64,000 nt of DNA. It comes from Mucilaginibacter ginsenosidivorans (GTDB taxonomy: Bacteria > Bacteroidota > Bacteroidia > Sphingobacteriales > Sphingobacteriaceae). The notes under the pieces are model-generated. The model searched no databases and was not told the origin of the DNA. It saw nothing but the letters and a program-made list of their open reading frames with translations. The position numbers and the translations under genes were made by a program. Below, in pieces: positions 50,269 to 59,075 of the stretch. Each line of letters starts with the position of its first letter. Position 1 is the first letter of the stretch. The DNA is taken from positions 4,154,001 through 4,218,000 of the forward strand of contig NZ_CP042436.1 in NCBI RefSeq assembly GCF_007971025.1. The letters are read 5' to 3'.

Positions 50269-53260
50269 ATTTCTCTGTCACAATCAGCATCCACCCTTTA
50301 CCCTTTTCAACTTTAATATCGTGTCCGTCTTGAAAATCAGCTTTGGGCTGAAAGTTCTTCACTTCCGGCGCTGTGATCGTTGCTTTTGATGGGTCTATAC
50401 CAAGCGCTTTCCAATCTATCTTGAGTTTAATATTGACATCATCTGCCGCCCAGCTTGCAATGGATACCAACGCACTTTTATCTTTTTTATAGACGGTCGC
50501 TAATACTTCAGGATTATTGGTTTTTACGGGACAATCATCCACCCAATAGCCTATCATCTTGCCGTTTTGCATACCAAAGTCATCCCAGGCATGCCATATC
50601 GGGCGCGGATCGGCATTATCGCTCCAGGGCATGCGGTTGGTCATGCCGTAAACCATTCCCCGCCATGGGTTGCCCCCGCCCTGCAGCATTTCGCCCATCA
50701 GGCCGAAAGGTATGCCTGATACCTCGGTCAGGAAAAAATCCGGCGAATTCTTCTCATAATCAAAATACTCACCGAACCACAAACGATTCAGGTACGGAAA
50801 ATTCTCCATATACAGGTTCGCGCTGTTATTAAACCCGTCGGCTTTATCATACTGATTGGCCGAATGCAGATCGATGATACCCGGATGGCCATCTGCGGTC
50901 AGCACGCGTTTAATGCGTTTCATGGTTACCCGGTCAAAGGCCACATCATCCAGGTAAATGCCATCAATCTCTACATTCTGCACAAGCCAGTTCATGCCTT
51001 CCACGTAATAATTATGCCAGCGGTTCATTCCGCTGTTAATGATGGCCGCATCCTTATATTCGGGTACGTACCAGGCGGCAATATAATCATCGCCCAGATG
51101 TTCCTGCAGCCAGGAATATCCCCCGCCTTTGCCAGGCGAAAACACCTCATGCCCTAAACTGCGCAGCGGGTACAGCTCATAAGCGCTGTTGGACAACTCG
51201 CGGATGGTATTGTATATCTTCACTTTCAACCCTTTTCGGTGCGCCTCATCAATGTAGGCCTTCATCGCGTCATGCGCTATAAACGGATAATTGATGTAGG
51301 GATTGATAGGCGTGCCGTGATGGATGTTGACCACTGTAGCGCCTGTTGCTTTTATAGTATCCAGGTTATTATACTTATGATAAAATCTTGTGGCCCATTG
51401 AAAATTGGTATTGATGGTATGGAACGGGGTGATCAGCAGGTTGAAATTGTAATATAATACTTCGCCTTTTTTCATACTGCGGGAGCCGCTATAATTGTTC
51501 ACCCAAACCGTGCTGTCAGCTTCGCTTATCCTGATCCCGCCTTTATTGTCGTTCCCCCACGAGGCCGGCAATAACAATGGGCGTTGCAGGTAAAAATTGG
51601 TATTGAGGGGTCGGACGTAATGCTCGTCGCGCAGCGAATATTGCAAGCCGGCATTAACGCTGCCTATCCAGGCGCCATCCTGGTTCTTATGGGCAACATC
51701 CCATTTCCACTCATAGGTGTCGGGACGCTTCTCCCCTTTCAGGTTTAACCCCATCATATAAGTGGCCGCCTTTTTATTCATCGGGATATGCAGACGCAGG
51801 TCGTTAAAGCTGATATCGTGCAGGGCGGTTAACTTAACCGTGTAGGCGATAAAACCATCAAACTCTATTGAACCGCACACATCCATCCGCAACCCGGGAA
51901 CTGTGTTTTGCGACTCCCATTTAACGGTGCCGGGTGTTTTATCAGTAAACTTAACAGCCGATGGCTTCCATAGCTCTTTCTCCCCGTCTTTGGTTTCGAG
52001 CATAAAGCTGATGGGTTGATTTAGCAACTGTTTAGGCTTATCCGTCATCTCCGTCATTTCGGGGGTAAAAAAAGTTTCAATATTTTTCGGGAAGCCTGTA
52101 TTATCCAATATCACTTTGCGGCCAAGCAGCGATATGCTTTGGCCATCGACCTTTAAAGGTATGTATGGTTTGATGACATCGTTTTTTTGCGCCATCGTCG
52201 AATTAAGCCAGGTAAGCCGTGTTTGCTTCTGCGGTTCATTTACTCCGCCTTTTGGAGCGATCTTATTATCAACTTTCAGGGCGATATTAATGCGTGTAGC
52301 CGGTACCCCTTCTGCGCTAATTGTCGCGTACCCGGTGTAAATACCGGCCGAAACATTTTGGGGAACATTCACGAGGCACCACATAGCCTGCACATCGCCT
52401 TTGGCTACGTCTACTTGTTTCGAAAAAGGGTTGCCTTTGTAATCGATACCGCTGGTATTAAGGCACGACATGACTTTGGAAGAAATAGTACCCTTTGCAC
52501 CTTTCAAGTCGGAGAAAGTAATTTTAACTTTTTTTAAATCATTCGACACAGGATAAATACCTAATTGATAAGCGTAGTTTTCGCCACGGTCAGTTTTGCC
52601 GTTAAATGTACTTGTCAACCCCTTTAATATCCAGCGCTGCGGCAGATCGTGTTTCATTTTGATGGGGTGCATCCGGTCCTCTGGAAACACCAGGTATTTT
52701 TTTGACGGGTATTTACTTTCCAGCGCCTTTACTTCCGATGCTGTGGCGATCACCTCCATCGGGTAAAAACTATTGAAAGCATTGACAGACTCGATCGATA
52801 CAACCTTTGCCAATGGAGTATCTTTTGTACTTGCAATACTTTGAAGCCAGTCTGCATTGGCTGTTTCCTGTGGTTTCAGGTACTTTGCGTTGGGATAGTT
52901 CGATTTCCGGTCGATCTTATATGGCAAATAGTAAACATAGTATTGAGTGCCGGACGAAGGCTCAAAATAGATGGTGCCTTTTTCGCGCGTAATAGCGTCA
53001 ACTTTTACATTATCTATCCTTTTGTTGGTACTCGCGTCGACAACTAATAGCTGTTTAATTTCAGGGTGATAGTCGCTCCGCCGCCAATTGATAACGGCCT
53101 TAACAACTTTTGCGCCTTTAGCATCAGCCGATAACACCACCCGCTGATTACCGAGCGAATCGGCATCCCAATCATTATTTCCGGCCGTATATTTTATTTG
53201 CTGGGCAATACCGGTATTACAAGCAAGGAACAGCAGGGCAAAAAAAGCAATTCTCATCAT
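50267..53260 (-). CDS. Large secreted glycoside-hydrolase-like protein (DUF6067/GH123-like)
   Basis: A 997-residue protein with a signal (MMRIAFFALLFLACNTGIAQ). Residues up to about 350 are beta-sandwich text; the centre holds NVEIDGIYLDDVAFDRVTMKR, a TIM-barrel strand with acidic residues often seen in catalytic domains, and GHPGIIDLHSANQYDK and MPWSDNADPRPIWHAWDDFG. The C-terminus is a beta domain. I recall it as a glycoside hydrolase-domain (DUF6067, GH123-related) protein; GH123 is a beta-N-acetylgalactosaminidase. No reaction is proven. It is opposite to, and convergent with, the DUF3472 gene. The ATG at 53260 starts the signal peptide. Confidence 0.75.
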   Translation of the reverse strand: MMRIAFFALLFLACNTGIAQQIKYTAGNNDWDADSLGNQRVVLSADAKGAKVVKAVINWRRSDYHPEIKQLLVVDASTNKRIDNVKVDAITREKGTIYFEPSSGTQYYVYYLPYKIDRKSNYPNAKYLKPQETANADWLQSIASTKDTPLAKVVSIESVNAFNSFYPMEVIATASEVKALESKYPSKKYLVFPEDRMHPIKMKHDLPQRWILKGLTSTFNGKTDRGENYAYQLGIYPVSNDLKKVKITFSDLKGAKGTISSKVMSCLNTSGIDYKGNPFSKQVDVAKGDVQAMWCLVNVPQNVSAGIYTGYATISAEGVPATRINIALKVDNKIAPKGGVNEPQKQTRLTWLNSTMAQKNDVIKPYIPLKVDGQSISLLGRKVILDNTGFPKNIETFFTPEMTEMTDKPKQLLNQPISFMLETKDGEKELWKPSAVKFTDKTPGTVKWESQNTVPGLRMDVCGSIEFDGFIAYTVKLTALHDISFNDLRLHIPMNKKAATYMMGLNLKGEKRPDTYEWKWDVAHKNQDGAWIGSVNAGLQYSLRDEHYVRPLNTNFYLQRPLLLPASWGNDNKGGIRISEADSTVWVNNYSGSRSMKKGEVLYYNFNLLITPFHTINTNFQWATRFYHKYNNLDTIKATGATVVNIHHGTPINPYINYPFIAHDAMKAYIDEAHRKGLKVKIYNTIRELSNSAYELYPLRSLGHEVFSPGKGGGYSWLQEHLGDDYIAAWYVPEYKDAAIINSGMNRWHNYYVEGMNWLVQNVEIDGIYLDDVAFDRVTMKRIKRVLTADGHPGIIDLHSANQYDKADGFNNSANLYMENFPYLNRLWFGEYFDYEKNSPDFFLTEVSGIPFGLMGEMLQGGGNPWRGMVYGMTNRMPWSDNADPRPIWHAWDDFGMQNGKMIGYWVDDCPVKTNNPEVLATVYKKDKSALVSIASWAADDVNIKLKIDWKALGIDPSKATITAPEVKNFQPKADFQDGHDIKVEKGKGWMLIVTEK

Positions 53261-53271
53261 TTTGATTTTAA

Positions 53272-53287
53272 GTGTGTGCGGACACAC
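53272..53287. promoter_or_regulatory. Palindrome upstream of the glycoside-hydrolase-like gene
   Basis: GTGTGT-GCGG-ACACAC, a perfect 6-bp inverted repeat around four bases, located 12 bases before the ATG. It is a candidate operator or leader hairpin. Confidence 0.4.
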
Positions 53288-53433
53288 CAATTATATGGCG
53301 AATGTAGATATGAATTTATTAAAAGTCAAAAAAAGATAGCATCAATACAAATTGAAGGATTTCCAGCCGCAACGAACTGAAAATTTGAACTTAATTCAAA
53401 TTACTGTGTTATAGCAACAAAACCTATAAAACT

Positions 53434-53952
53434 ATGAAAACCGAAATAAATGAATATTTAAGTCAGACAGACCTTAACAGGTTGTTCATTCATCAATTGA
53501 ACAGGGTAAACTGTACCAAAGGCTACCTCATCAAACATCTCCCACCGCTGGCCGAGATCGCATCGTTCCATAATATGCAGCTGGCAATATTGGAGGCGCT
53601 CGACGACTCAAAAAGGCAACAGGCCCGTGTGGACGAAATATACGCCATACTCGATTCAAAGCCATCTGATGATGGGTGCGAAGTGGTAAAAGCAGTAATA
53701 GAAGAAGCCTATCAATTTGGCAACCATTCCGGAAAAACCAAGATCATGAACGACATGGATATTATCCTGTATATGTGCATGATCGAAAACCTCGCTCTTA
53801 CTTCTTTCAGGATGCTGAAGCTGATCAACCAGTTTATGGGTAACGAACGGATAAGGCAATTGCTGACAGAATGCTGTGACGAAAATATTGACAACGACCG
53901 CCTGTTCACCTTGATATCAGAGGAATATCTTGCTCAAAAGGTACTGGATTGA
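53434..53952 (+). CDS. DUF892 (YciF-type) ferritin-like stress protein
   Basis: A 172-residue all-helical protein with HQLNRVNCTKGYLIKHLPPLAEIASFHNMQLAILEAL at the N-terminus, matching the helix with the LPxLAxxA text of DUF892, and ENLALTSFRMLKLINQFMG in the second half. Family members (YciE, YciF) form ferritin-like bundles and respond to osmotic and general stress. The second ExxH pair normally present is not obvious, so metal binding is uncertain. It has its own terminator and is probably monocistronic. Confidence 0.75.
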   Translation: MKTEINEYLSQTDLNRLFIHQLNRVNCTKGYLIKHLPPLAEIASFHNMQLAILEALDDSKRQQARVDEIYAILDSKPSDDGCEVVKAVIEEAYQFGNHSGKTKIMNDMDIILYMCMIENLALTSFRMLKLINQFMGNERIRQLLTECCDENIDNDRLFTLISEEYLAQKVLD

Positions 53953-53971
53953 GCCGGGTTTGGTCAAAAGA

Positions 53972-53998
53972 AAAGCCGGACCCCATGGATCCGGCTTT
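53972..53998 (+). terminator. Rho-independent terminator after the DUF892 gene
   Basis: A 9-bp perfect stem AAAGCCGGA/TCCGGCTTT with a 9-base loop, followed by a weak A/T tail; 19 bases after the stop codon. Confidence 0.75.
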
Positions 53999-54178
53999 AG
54001 AAAAGTTATTTAATACCCCTATTAAAATAACTATACCAAAGTAACAGAATTATTGGGGTTAATGCAATATTTGTAACCATTTATTTACAATACACCTTTG
54101 AGGCCATCCTGGTACTTTGTTGATTTTGGCACATGTACTTATCTGCGATTAATATGTAATTTGCCGCCAAAATTATTT

Positions 54179-56059
54179 ATGATGCTAAAATCAACTATTC
54201 TATCTGCCTTATTTGTATGTTTCATTGTACAAGTAAATGCGCAGGGGCTTTACATCCCGCGCGATATCAAAAAGGCATATCAAAATGGGACCCGTTCCAT
54301 GGACGGTAAACCGGGCAAGAATTACTGGCAAAACACCGGAAAATATAACATATCCATTACGGTTGCGCCTCCTAAAAAAGATGTGACAGGCACCGAGCAG
54401 ATCACCTATATCAACAACAGTCCGGACACACTGAAAAGACTCAATATCAAGCTGATCATGAATATCCACCGGGCCGGCGCAGCCAGGTTTTCTGGAACCA
54501 GTGACGACTACCTGTCGGAAGGTGTGCAGGTTGATGAGTTTAAGGTAAACGGCGAAAAGAAAAACTGGAACAATAAACAGGCGCGTACGAGCAACCAGTT
54601 CGTCGGCCTGTCGAAACCTTTAATGCCGCACGACTCGGTAAAACTGGATATAACCTGGCATTACCAGTTGGTAACGGGTCCGGGCCGCGAAGGGGTTATC
54701 GATTCCACTTCGTTCTACCTGGCTTATTTTTATCCGCGGGTATCCGTTTATGATGATTATGTGGGCTGGGACCGTACGGAATTTATGGATGCGCTGGAGT
54801 TTTATAACGACTTTAATGACTATACCCTGAACGTGACAGTACCAAAAAACTTTATTGTTTGGGCAACGGGTACGCTGCAAAACCCGACCAAAGTATTGCA
54901 GCCTGAATATGCTGAACGGCTTGAAAAGTCGATGACGAGCGATTCCACAATTCACATAGCTACCCCCGAAGACCTGGCCGGTAAAAAAGTGACGGCTCAG
55001 AATGATATGAATACCTGGACGTGGACCTCGTCACATATTACGGACGTGGCGCTGGGTATAAGCGACCATTATGATTGGGATGCCGCCAGCGTGGTAGTTG
55101 ATAAAGCTACGGGCAGAAGGGCCAGTATGCAGGCTGCTTTCCAGGATAAGTCAACGGATTTTCACCGCTCCGTGCAATTTGGCCGTAATTCGTTAAGCTG
55201 GTTTTCGAACAACTGGCCGGGTGTACCCTACCCTTTCCCAAAAATGACCGCCTTCCAGGGTTTTGCAGATATGGAATACCCGATGATGGTAAATGACAGC
55301 CATACCGGTAGCCTGAGCTTCGCGCAGTTGGTACAGGACCACGAAATAGCGCATACTTACTTCCCCTTTTACATGGGTATTAATGAAACCCGTTATGGGT
55401 TTATGGATGAAGGATGGGCAACGACTTTAGAGTTACTGATAGGAACTGCAGAGGTTGGGAAGGAAAAGGCTGAAACCCTGTACAAACAATTCAGGATAGC
55501 AGGCTGGATACATGACCCGTCGACTGCGGAGGATCAGCCGATCATTACCCAGGGTACCGAGTTGAGGGGCGGATTAGGTAACAACGAATACGGCAAACCC
55601 TCGTTAAGCTACCTGGCCCTGAAGGATATGCTGGGCGACGACCTGTTTAAAAAAGCGTTGCACAACTATATGGATAACTGGCATGGCAAACACCCTATTC
55701 CATGGGATTATTTCAATTCAATGAACAGCGGATCGGGCAGAAACCTGAACTGGTTCTTCAACAACTGGTTCTTTACCAATGGTTATATCGACCTGGCTCT
55801 GAAAAATGTGACGAAGATCGGTACCGGTTATAAATTCGAGATACAAAATATAGGTGGCTTTGCGGCACCATTCGACCTGGTGTTAACTTATTCGGATGGT
55901 ACAACCGGCCGTATACATCAAACATCGGCAGTTTGGGAAAAAGATCAGAAGGCAGCTACCATCAGCTTCAAAAATAATAAGACCATCAAATCGGCTAAGA
56001 TAGATGGCGGTATCTTTATGGATGCCGACGAAAGCAATAATAACTGGACTGCTAAGTAA
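54179..56059 (+). CDS. M1-family zinc metallopeptidase
   Basis: A 626-residue exported protein with a signal (about residues 3-21). The N-terminal beta domain has YNISITVAPPKKDVTGTEQITY (typical M1 saddle), and the gluzincin site is HEIAH (His388, Glu389, His392) followed 19 residues later by Glu411 in FMDEGWATTLE; the usual catalytic tyrosine region lies further on. M1 peptidases cleave N-terminal residues. The GxMEN aminopeptidase motif is replaced near FADMEYPMMV, so exopeptidase specificity is less certain. The ATG at 54179 (MMLKS) is the natural signal-peptide start; the upstream frame codes no family sequence. Confidence 0.88.
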   Translation: MMLKSTILSALFVCFIVQVNAQGLYIPRDIKKAYQNGTRSMDGKPGKNYWQNTGKYNISITVAPPKKDVTGTEQITYINNSPDTLKRLNIKLIMNIHRAGAARFSGTSDDYLSEGVQVDEFKVNGEKKNWNNKQARTSNQFVGLSKPLMPHDSVKLDITWHYQLVTGPGREGVIDSTSFYLAYFYPRVSVYDDYVGWDRTEFMDALEFYNDFNDYTLNVTVPKNFIVWATGTLQNPTKVLQPEYAERLEKSMTSDSTIHIATPEDLAGKKVTAQNDMNTWTWTSSHITDVALGISDHYDWDAASVVVDKATGRRASMQAAFQDKSTDFHRSVQFGRNSLSWFSNNWPGVPYPFPKMTAFQGFADMEYPMMVNDSHTGSLSFAQLVQDHEIAHTYFPFYMGINETRYGFMDEGWATTLELLIGTAEVGKEKAETLYKQFRIAGWIHDPSTAEDQPIITQGTELRGGLGNNEYGKPSLSYLALKDMLGDDLFKKALHNYMDNWHGKHPIPWDYFNSMNSGSGRNLNWFFNNWFFTNGYIDLALKNVTKIGTGYKFEIQNIGGFAAPFDLVLTYSDGTTGRIHQTSAVWEKDQKAATISFKNNKTIKSAKIDGGIFMDADESNNNWTAK

Positions 56060-56088
56060 AATTGAACGTGTGTGTTTGTTCAAACAAA

Positions 56089-56115
56089 AAAAGCCCGCGG
56101 CATTCGCGGGCTTTT
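56089..56115. terminator. Rho-independent terminator between convergent genes
   Basis: A stem of at least 8 bp (AGCCCGCG/CGCGGGCT) extended by A/T pairs, with a 5-base loop, placed between the M1 peptidase and YtxH stop codons. It has U-rich sides on both strands. Confidence 0.85.
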
Positions 56116-56141
56116 GCATTTTTAAGCAGGCGCTGCGTTAA

Positions 56142-56528
56142 CTAAGCGCCTTGTATCGAATCGTTCAGATCGTCGGCGGCACCCTTTACGCCCGACTTTG
56201 CACGCCCGATGGCCTCTTTACCGGCCTCAACCACGTTGTTCGACCTTGACCTTACCTTGTCGGCCACGTCTTCCTTCATGTTTGCAAGATCGTTCACTGT
56301 ACTGCGAAATTTCGACTTCGACCTTTCCAGTGTGCTGTTACCGTATTCGCGCAGGTTGTTAGCCGCCGACTCGGCTTTATTGCGGATGGAACCGGTGATA
56401 TCGTTTACATAATCGGCTATGTCGTCCCGTAATTCCGAGCCGCTGCTTGGCGCTAATAACAGGGCCACTGCGGCGCCTGCCGCGGCGCCGGCCAAAAGCG
56501 CTACTATAATTTTTGCTGAATCTTTCAT
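56142..56528 (-). CDS. YtxH-domain protein
   Basis: A 128-residue protein. It starts MKDSAKIIVALLAGAAAGAAVALLLAPSSGSELR, the YtxH pattern: a Gly/Ala-rich membrane helix (residues about 7-26), then LLAPxSG. The rest is a polar amphipathic helix with KAESAANNLREYGNSTLERSKSKF and VADKVRSRSNN, like LEA/apolipoprotein proteins. YtxH proteins are often stress-induced and membrane attached; their role is undefined. The ATG at 56528 is used because the longer upstream frame reads through untranslated sequence. It follows a 56-base terminator-rich gap after the convergent M1 gene. Confidence 0.85.
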   Translation of the reverse strand: MKDSAKIIVALLAGAAAGAAVALLLAPSSGSELRDDIADYVNDITGSIRNKAESAANNLREYGNSTLERSKSKFRSTVNDLANMKEDVADKVRSRSNNVVEAGKEAIGRAKSGVKGAADDLNDSIQGA

Positions 56529-56643
56529 GATGTATAGTTTTTGCAAGTGTATAATTAAAGTTAACAAGCGGTTATGAATAGTGTTTAACTTTTCTGTTAA
56601 AAAACCTTTAACTGGTACATAGCAAGGCACTTAAAACGAAAAA

Positions 56644-56664
56644 AGTCCCGGTTCTGCCGGGACT
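56644..56664 (-). terminator. Terminator of the cold-shock gene
   Basis: An 8-bp perfect stem (AGTCCCGG/CCGGGACT) with a 5-base loop; on the minus strand it is followed by a U run. It lies 28 bases beyond the cspA stop. Confidence 0.82.
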
Positions 56665-56692
56665 GATACGATTGCAATGGTATTATTTATGA

Positions 56693-56884
56693 TTAAATAA
56701 CTTTTACATTTACCGCATTTGGACCTTTACGGCCACTTTCAACCTCGAATTGAACTTTATCGTTCTCACGAATTTCGTCAATCAGGCCTGAAGAATGAAC
56801 AAATATTTCCTGGCCACCCTCTGAAGGTACGATAAAGCCAAAACCTTTTGTTGCATTAAAGAATTTTACTGTTCCTTGTTTCAT
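56693..56884 (-). CDS. cspA: Cold-shock domain protein
   Basis: A 63-residue single-domain OB-fold protein. KGFGFIV (RNP1) and EIFVHSSGL (RNP2) are the RNA/ssDNA-binding motifs, and the protein starts MKQGTVKFFNATKGFG, typical of CspA. It binds single-stranded nucleic acid and acts as an RNA chaperone; it may or may not be cold induced. It is short (63 against the usual 66-70 residues), as in many Bacteroidota. The upstream leader to 56966 is A/T rich; no clear TAnnTTTG box was found. Confidence 0.95.
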   Translation of the reverse strand: MKQGTVKFFNATKGFGFIVPSEGGQEIFVHSSGLIDEIRENDKVQFEVESGRKGPNAVNVKVI

Positions 56885-56966
56885 TATAAATTAATTTTTA
56901 AAGGCGGCAAGGTATGGATAATAATTTATAATACAAGTGCAAGTTATTACAAAATAAAGCTATAAA

Positions 56967-58247
56967 CTATTCTATAAATAATCCATTTTCCAAGAAATCC
57001 TTGAATACGGCAAGCGATTCGTCATGAATGTATTCACAGCTATCCAATAAAATCAGGTAATATATCTTCCCCTTTAGCCGTGTATATTGACTATTGATAT
57101 TATAATATCTAACCTTCCCGGGATCTTTATCTGTAATTCTTTGCACGTTTTCCAAATCCATTCCGGGGTAATCCGGTTCATCCCGCTCAACGCCTATGGC
57201 ATACATATGGCCGCCTCCGATATTCTGATAGATATCAGGCTTCCTGATCTCAAAAGCAACGCTATTTTTGTATTTTAGGGTTATATCAGCAGGTTTTCGA
57301 TCAGTATACTGTGCCAGGTAAATTGATAAAAAATCGCTTAGCGACTGCCCCTGCTTTGGCACTTGTGCAAGCACCAATAGGCTGTAGTCAATTCCTTGAT
57401 TATTTACTTTACTGATTATTGTATTAGGCTTAAACGTCATATACCCAATGCCATTTTTAAATTCACCCGGCCCGAAACCCCATGTGCTGTCAATGGTAAC
57501 CTTTATGCCGACGATCCTATTTAAAAAAGATATTTTATTGTTTTGTCTGCCTATCAGTGTCCATTCCTCCTTTAAACCAATTGTTGAGTCGGGGTTAGGC
57601 ACTTTGACAGTTGTACTTAGTTTGTCGTACAAAGCAAGTATATGTTCTGATGGCTGCAGTTTATAAGACTGCTGCAAGGCAAATAAACCTGTGCTTCGCA
57701 TACCGGATGTAAAACATGCGGCTGAATAGTCAAACCAAAAATAAGGGCTTTTTTTTGCTTCAGAATATTCGAACACCTTCTGATAGGTTTTTATAGCAAG
57801 CGTGGATTGATCAGATAATGCATAATGATTAGCAAGGAACCAATACGGCCTGTAGTCGTTTGGATTCAACTGAATTGCTTTTTGATAATTATCTAACGCT
57901 TTTTGATAATAAGGCTCCGACTCCATATTATAGATATAATGCGCGATATCACCCAACAACAAGTATTCTTCGATATTTTTTTGCGGAATCTGATCCAGAC
58001 CATCGTACAAGTCGGAGAGGTTCTTTATGGCTGCCGCTTTGGGGATTCTGTATGTCCAATTTTGCGTCCAGTGATCATAAAGACCTAAATTTTCCTTTAA
58101 AAATGCGATAGACGAATTAAGGTTAGTGGGGTTATGAACTTTTTGAAAATCGATAGCATTAATATTTGCATAAGTGTGACATGCCCAAAAAAGGCAAAAC
58201 AATAATATGCCCCGTGAAATTAAGTCTTTTAATTTATGCGCGATCAT
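56967..58247 (-). CDS. Secreted TPR-containing protein of unknown function
   Basis: The 426-residue protein has a hydrophobic N-terminus (residues about 10-28, signal or anchor) and at least two TPRs at residues about 100-175 (PYYQKALDNYQKAIQLNPNDYRPYWFLANHYAL, then LAIKTYQKVFEYSEA). The C-terminal 200 residues form a beta-rich domain with WGFGPGEFKNGIGYMTFKP and NSVAFEIRKPDIY text that I do not recognise. It is on the minus strand, 39 bases after the HAD gene, so it could be the last gene of the arabinose transcript, but nothing in its sequence says so. Confidence 0.6.
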   Translation of the reverse strand: MIAHKLKDLISRGILLFCLFWACHTYANINAIDFQKVHNPTNLNSSIAFLKENLGLYDHWTQNWTYRIPKAAAIKNLSDLYDGLDQIPQKNIEEYLLLGDIAHYIYNMESEPYYQKALDNYQKAIQLNPNDYRPYWFLANHYALSDQSTLAIKTYQKVFEYSEAKKSPYFWFDYSAACFTSGMRSTGLFALQQSYKLQPSEHILALYDKLSTTVKVPNPDSTIGLKEEWTLIGRQNNKISFLNRIVGIKVTIDSTWGFGPGEFKNGIGYMTFKPNTIISKVNNQGIDYSLLVLAQVPKQGQSLSDFLSIYLAQYTDRKPADITLKYKNSVAFEIRKPDIYQNIGGGHMYAIGVERDEPDYPGMDLENVQRITDKDPGKVRYYNINSQYTRLKGKIYYLILLDSCEYIHDESLAVFKDFLENGLFIE

Positions 58248-58286
58248 AAGGCGTTTAGGTTAGCTGAATAATTAACTTTTAACAGC

Positions 58287-58940
58287 TCAATTTAATAAAT
58301 TTTTAATTCCTTCGTCCTCAAAGTCAATAGCAAAGTGTATAATGTTCTCCAATCCATTGAATTCCTCCGGCTGATGGGTGGTGGTGAGTATAATTGTGTC
58401 CATTCCGGCGTTCAGGGCGGCTTCGGCTCCTTTTGGCACGTCTTCAAAAACCAGGCACTCCGTTTGGTCGGCATTGAGCAGTTCGGCGCATTTTAAAAAT
58501 GTTTCGGGATTGGGTTTACTCAATAATACATCGTCCGCACTAACAATTGCTTTAAAATAATGCCTGATATTTAAGTTATCCAGCACAAAATCAATATTAA
58601 AAGGTATAGCGGCCGAGCCGATAGCCATAGGAATGCCTTTTTGGTAGGCTTTTTCAAGGAATTTATTCAACCCGGGAAGCAGCTTCAGATCAGGGAAAAA
58701 CTCCTGCTGGTAACGTTTTTCCTTTTCAATGGAAAGGCGTTCCATTTCTTCATCGGTAAACCTTCCCGCGCCAAACATCCTGACCAGCACTTCCTGGTTT
58801 TTGCCGTACATCTGCGGTTTCACTTCGTCCCAGGTAAAATTACCGCCCAGAACGTTATTCAATAAATATAACCAGCCACGGGTATGATAATCCATATCGT
58901 TTATCATGGTACCGTTCAGGTCAAATATAATAGCCTGCAT
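58287..58940 (-). CDS. HAD-family phosphatase/phosphomutase-like protein with DLNGT motif
   Basis: A 217-residue HAD hydrolase of the beta-phosphoglucomutase/PGMB-like type. Motif I reads DLNGT (Asp7, Asn9), where the second Asp of DxDGT is Asn. Motif II is near IGSAAIP, with Lys in LLSKPNPETF (motif III) and FEDVPKGAEAALNAGM (motif IV). The Asn9 replaces the general acid/base Asp, which would reduce phosphatase activity but has been seen in other members. It is downstream of araA on the same strand, separated by the repeat array, so it may act on a pentose phosphate, but that is inference. Confidence 0.85.
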   Translation of the reverse strand: MQAIIFDLNGTMINDMDYHTRGWLYLLNNVLGGNFTWDEVKPQMYGKNQEVLVRMFGAGRFTDEEMERLSIEKEKRYQQEFFPDLKLLPGLNKFLEKAYQKGIPMAIGSAAIPFNIDFVLDNLNIRHYFKAIVSADDVLLSKPNPETFLKCAELLNADQTECLVFEDVPKGAEAALNAGMDTIILTTTHQPEEFNGLENIIHFAIDFEDEGIKNLLN

Positions 58941-59075
58941 GCTGGTGACTTGTGATTAGTTAATTGGTGATTTGTTGACTTGTGGTTAATTAACTGGTGA
59001 TTAGTGATTTGTTATTATGCGCGATACTCAACAATAAAGCAATTCAACAATCATAGAACAATACAGCAATTATAC
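58941..59075. repeat. Low-complexity repeat array between the HAD gene and araA
   Basis: The left part (58945-59018) is a twice-repeated unit rich in GACTTGTG and GGTGATTTG words. The right part (59025-59078) is made of AACAATA/CAATTCAACAA words, in inverse sense to the array on the other side of araA. No gene is present. Confidence 0.65.
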
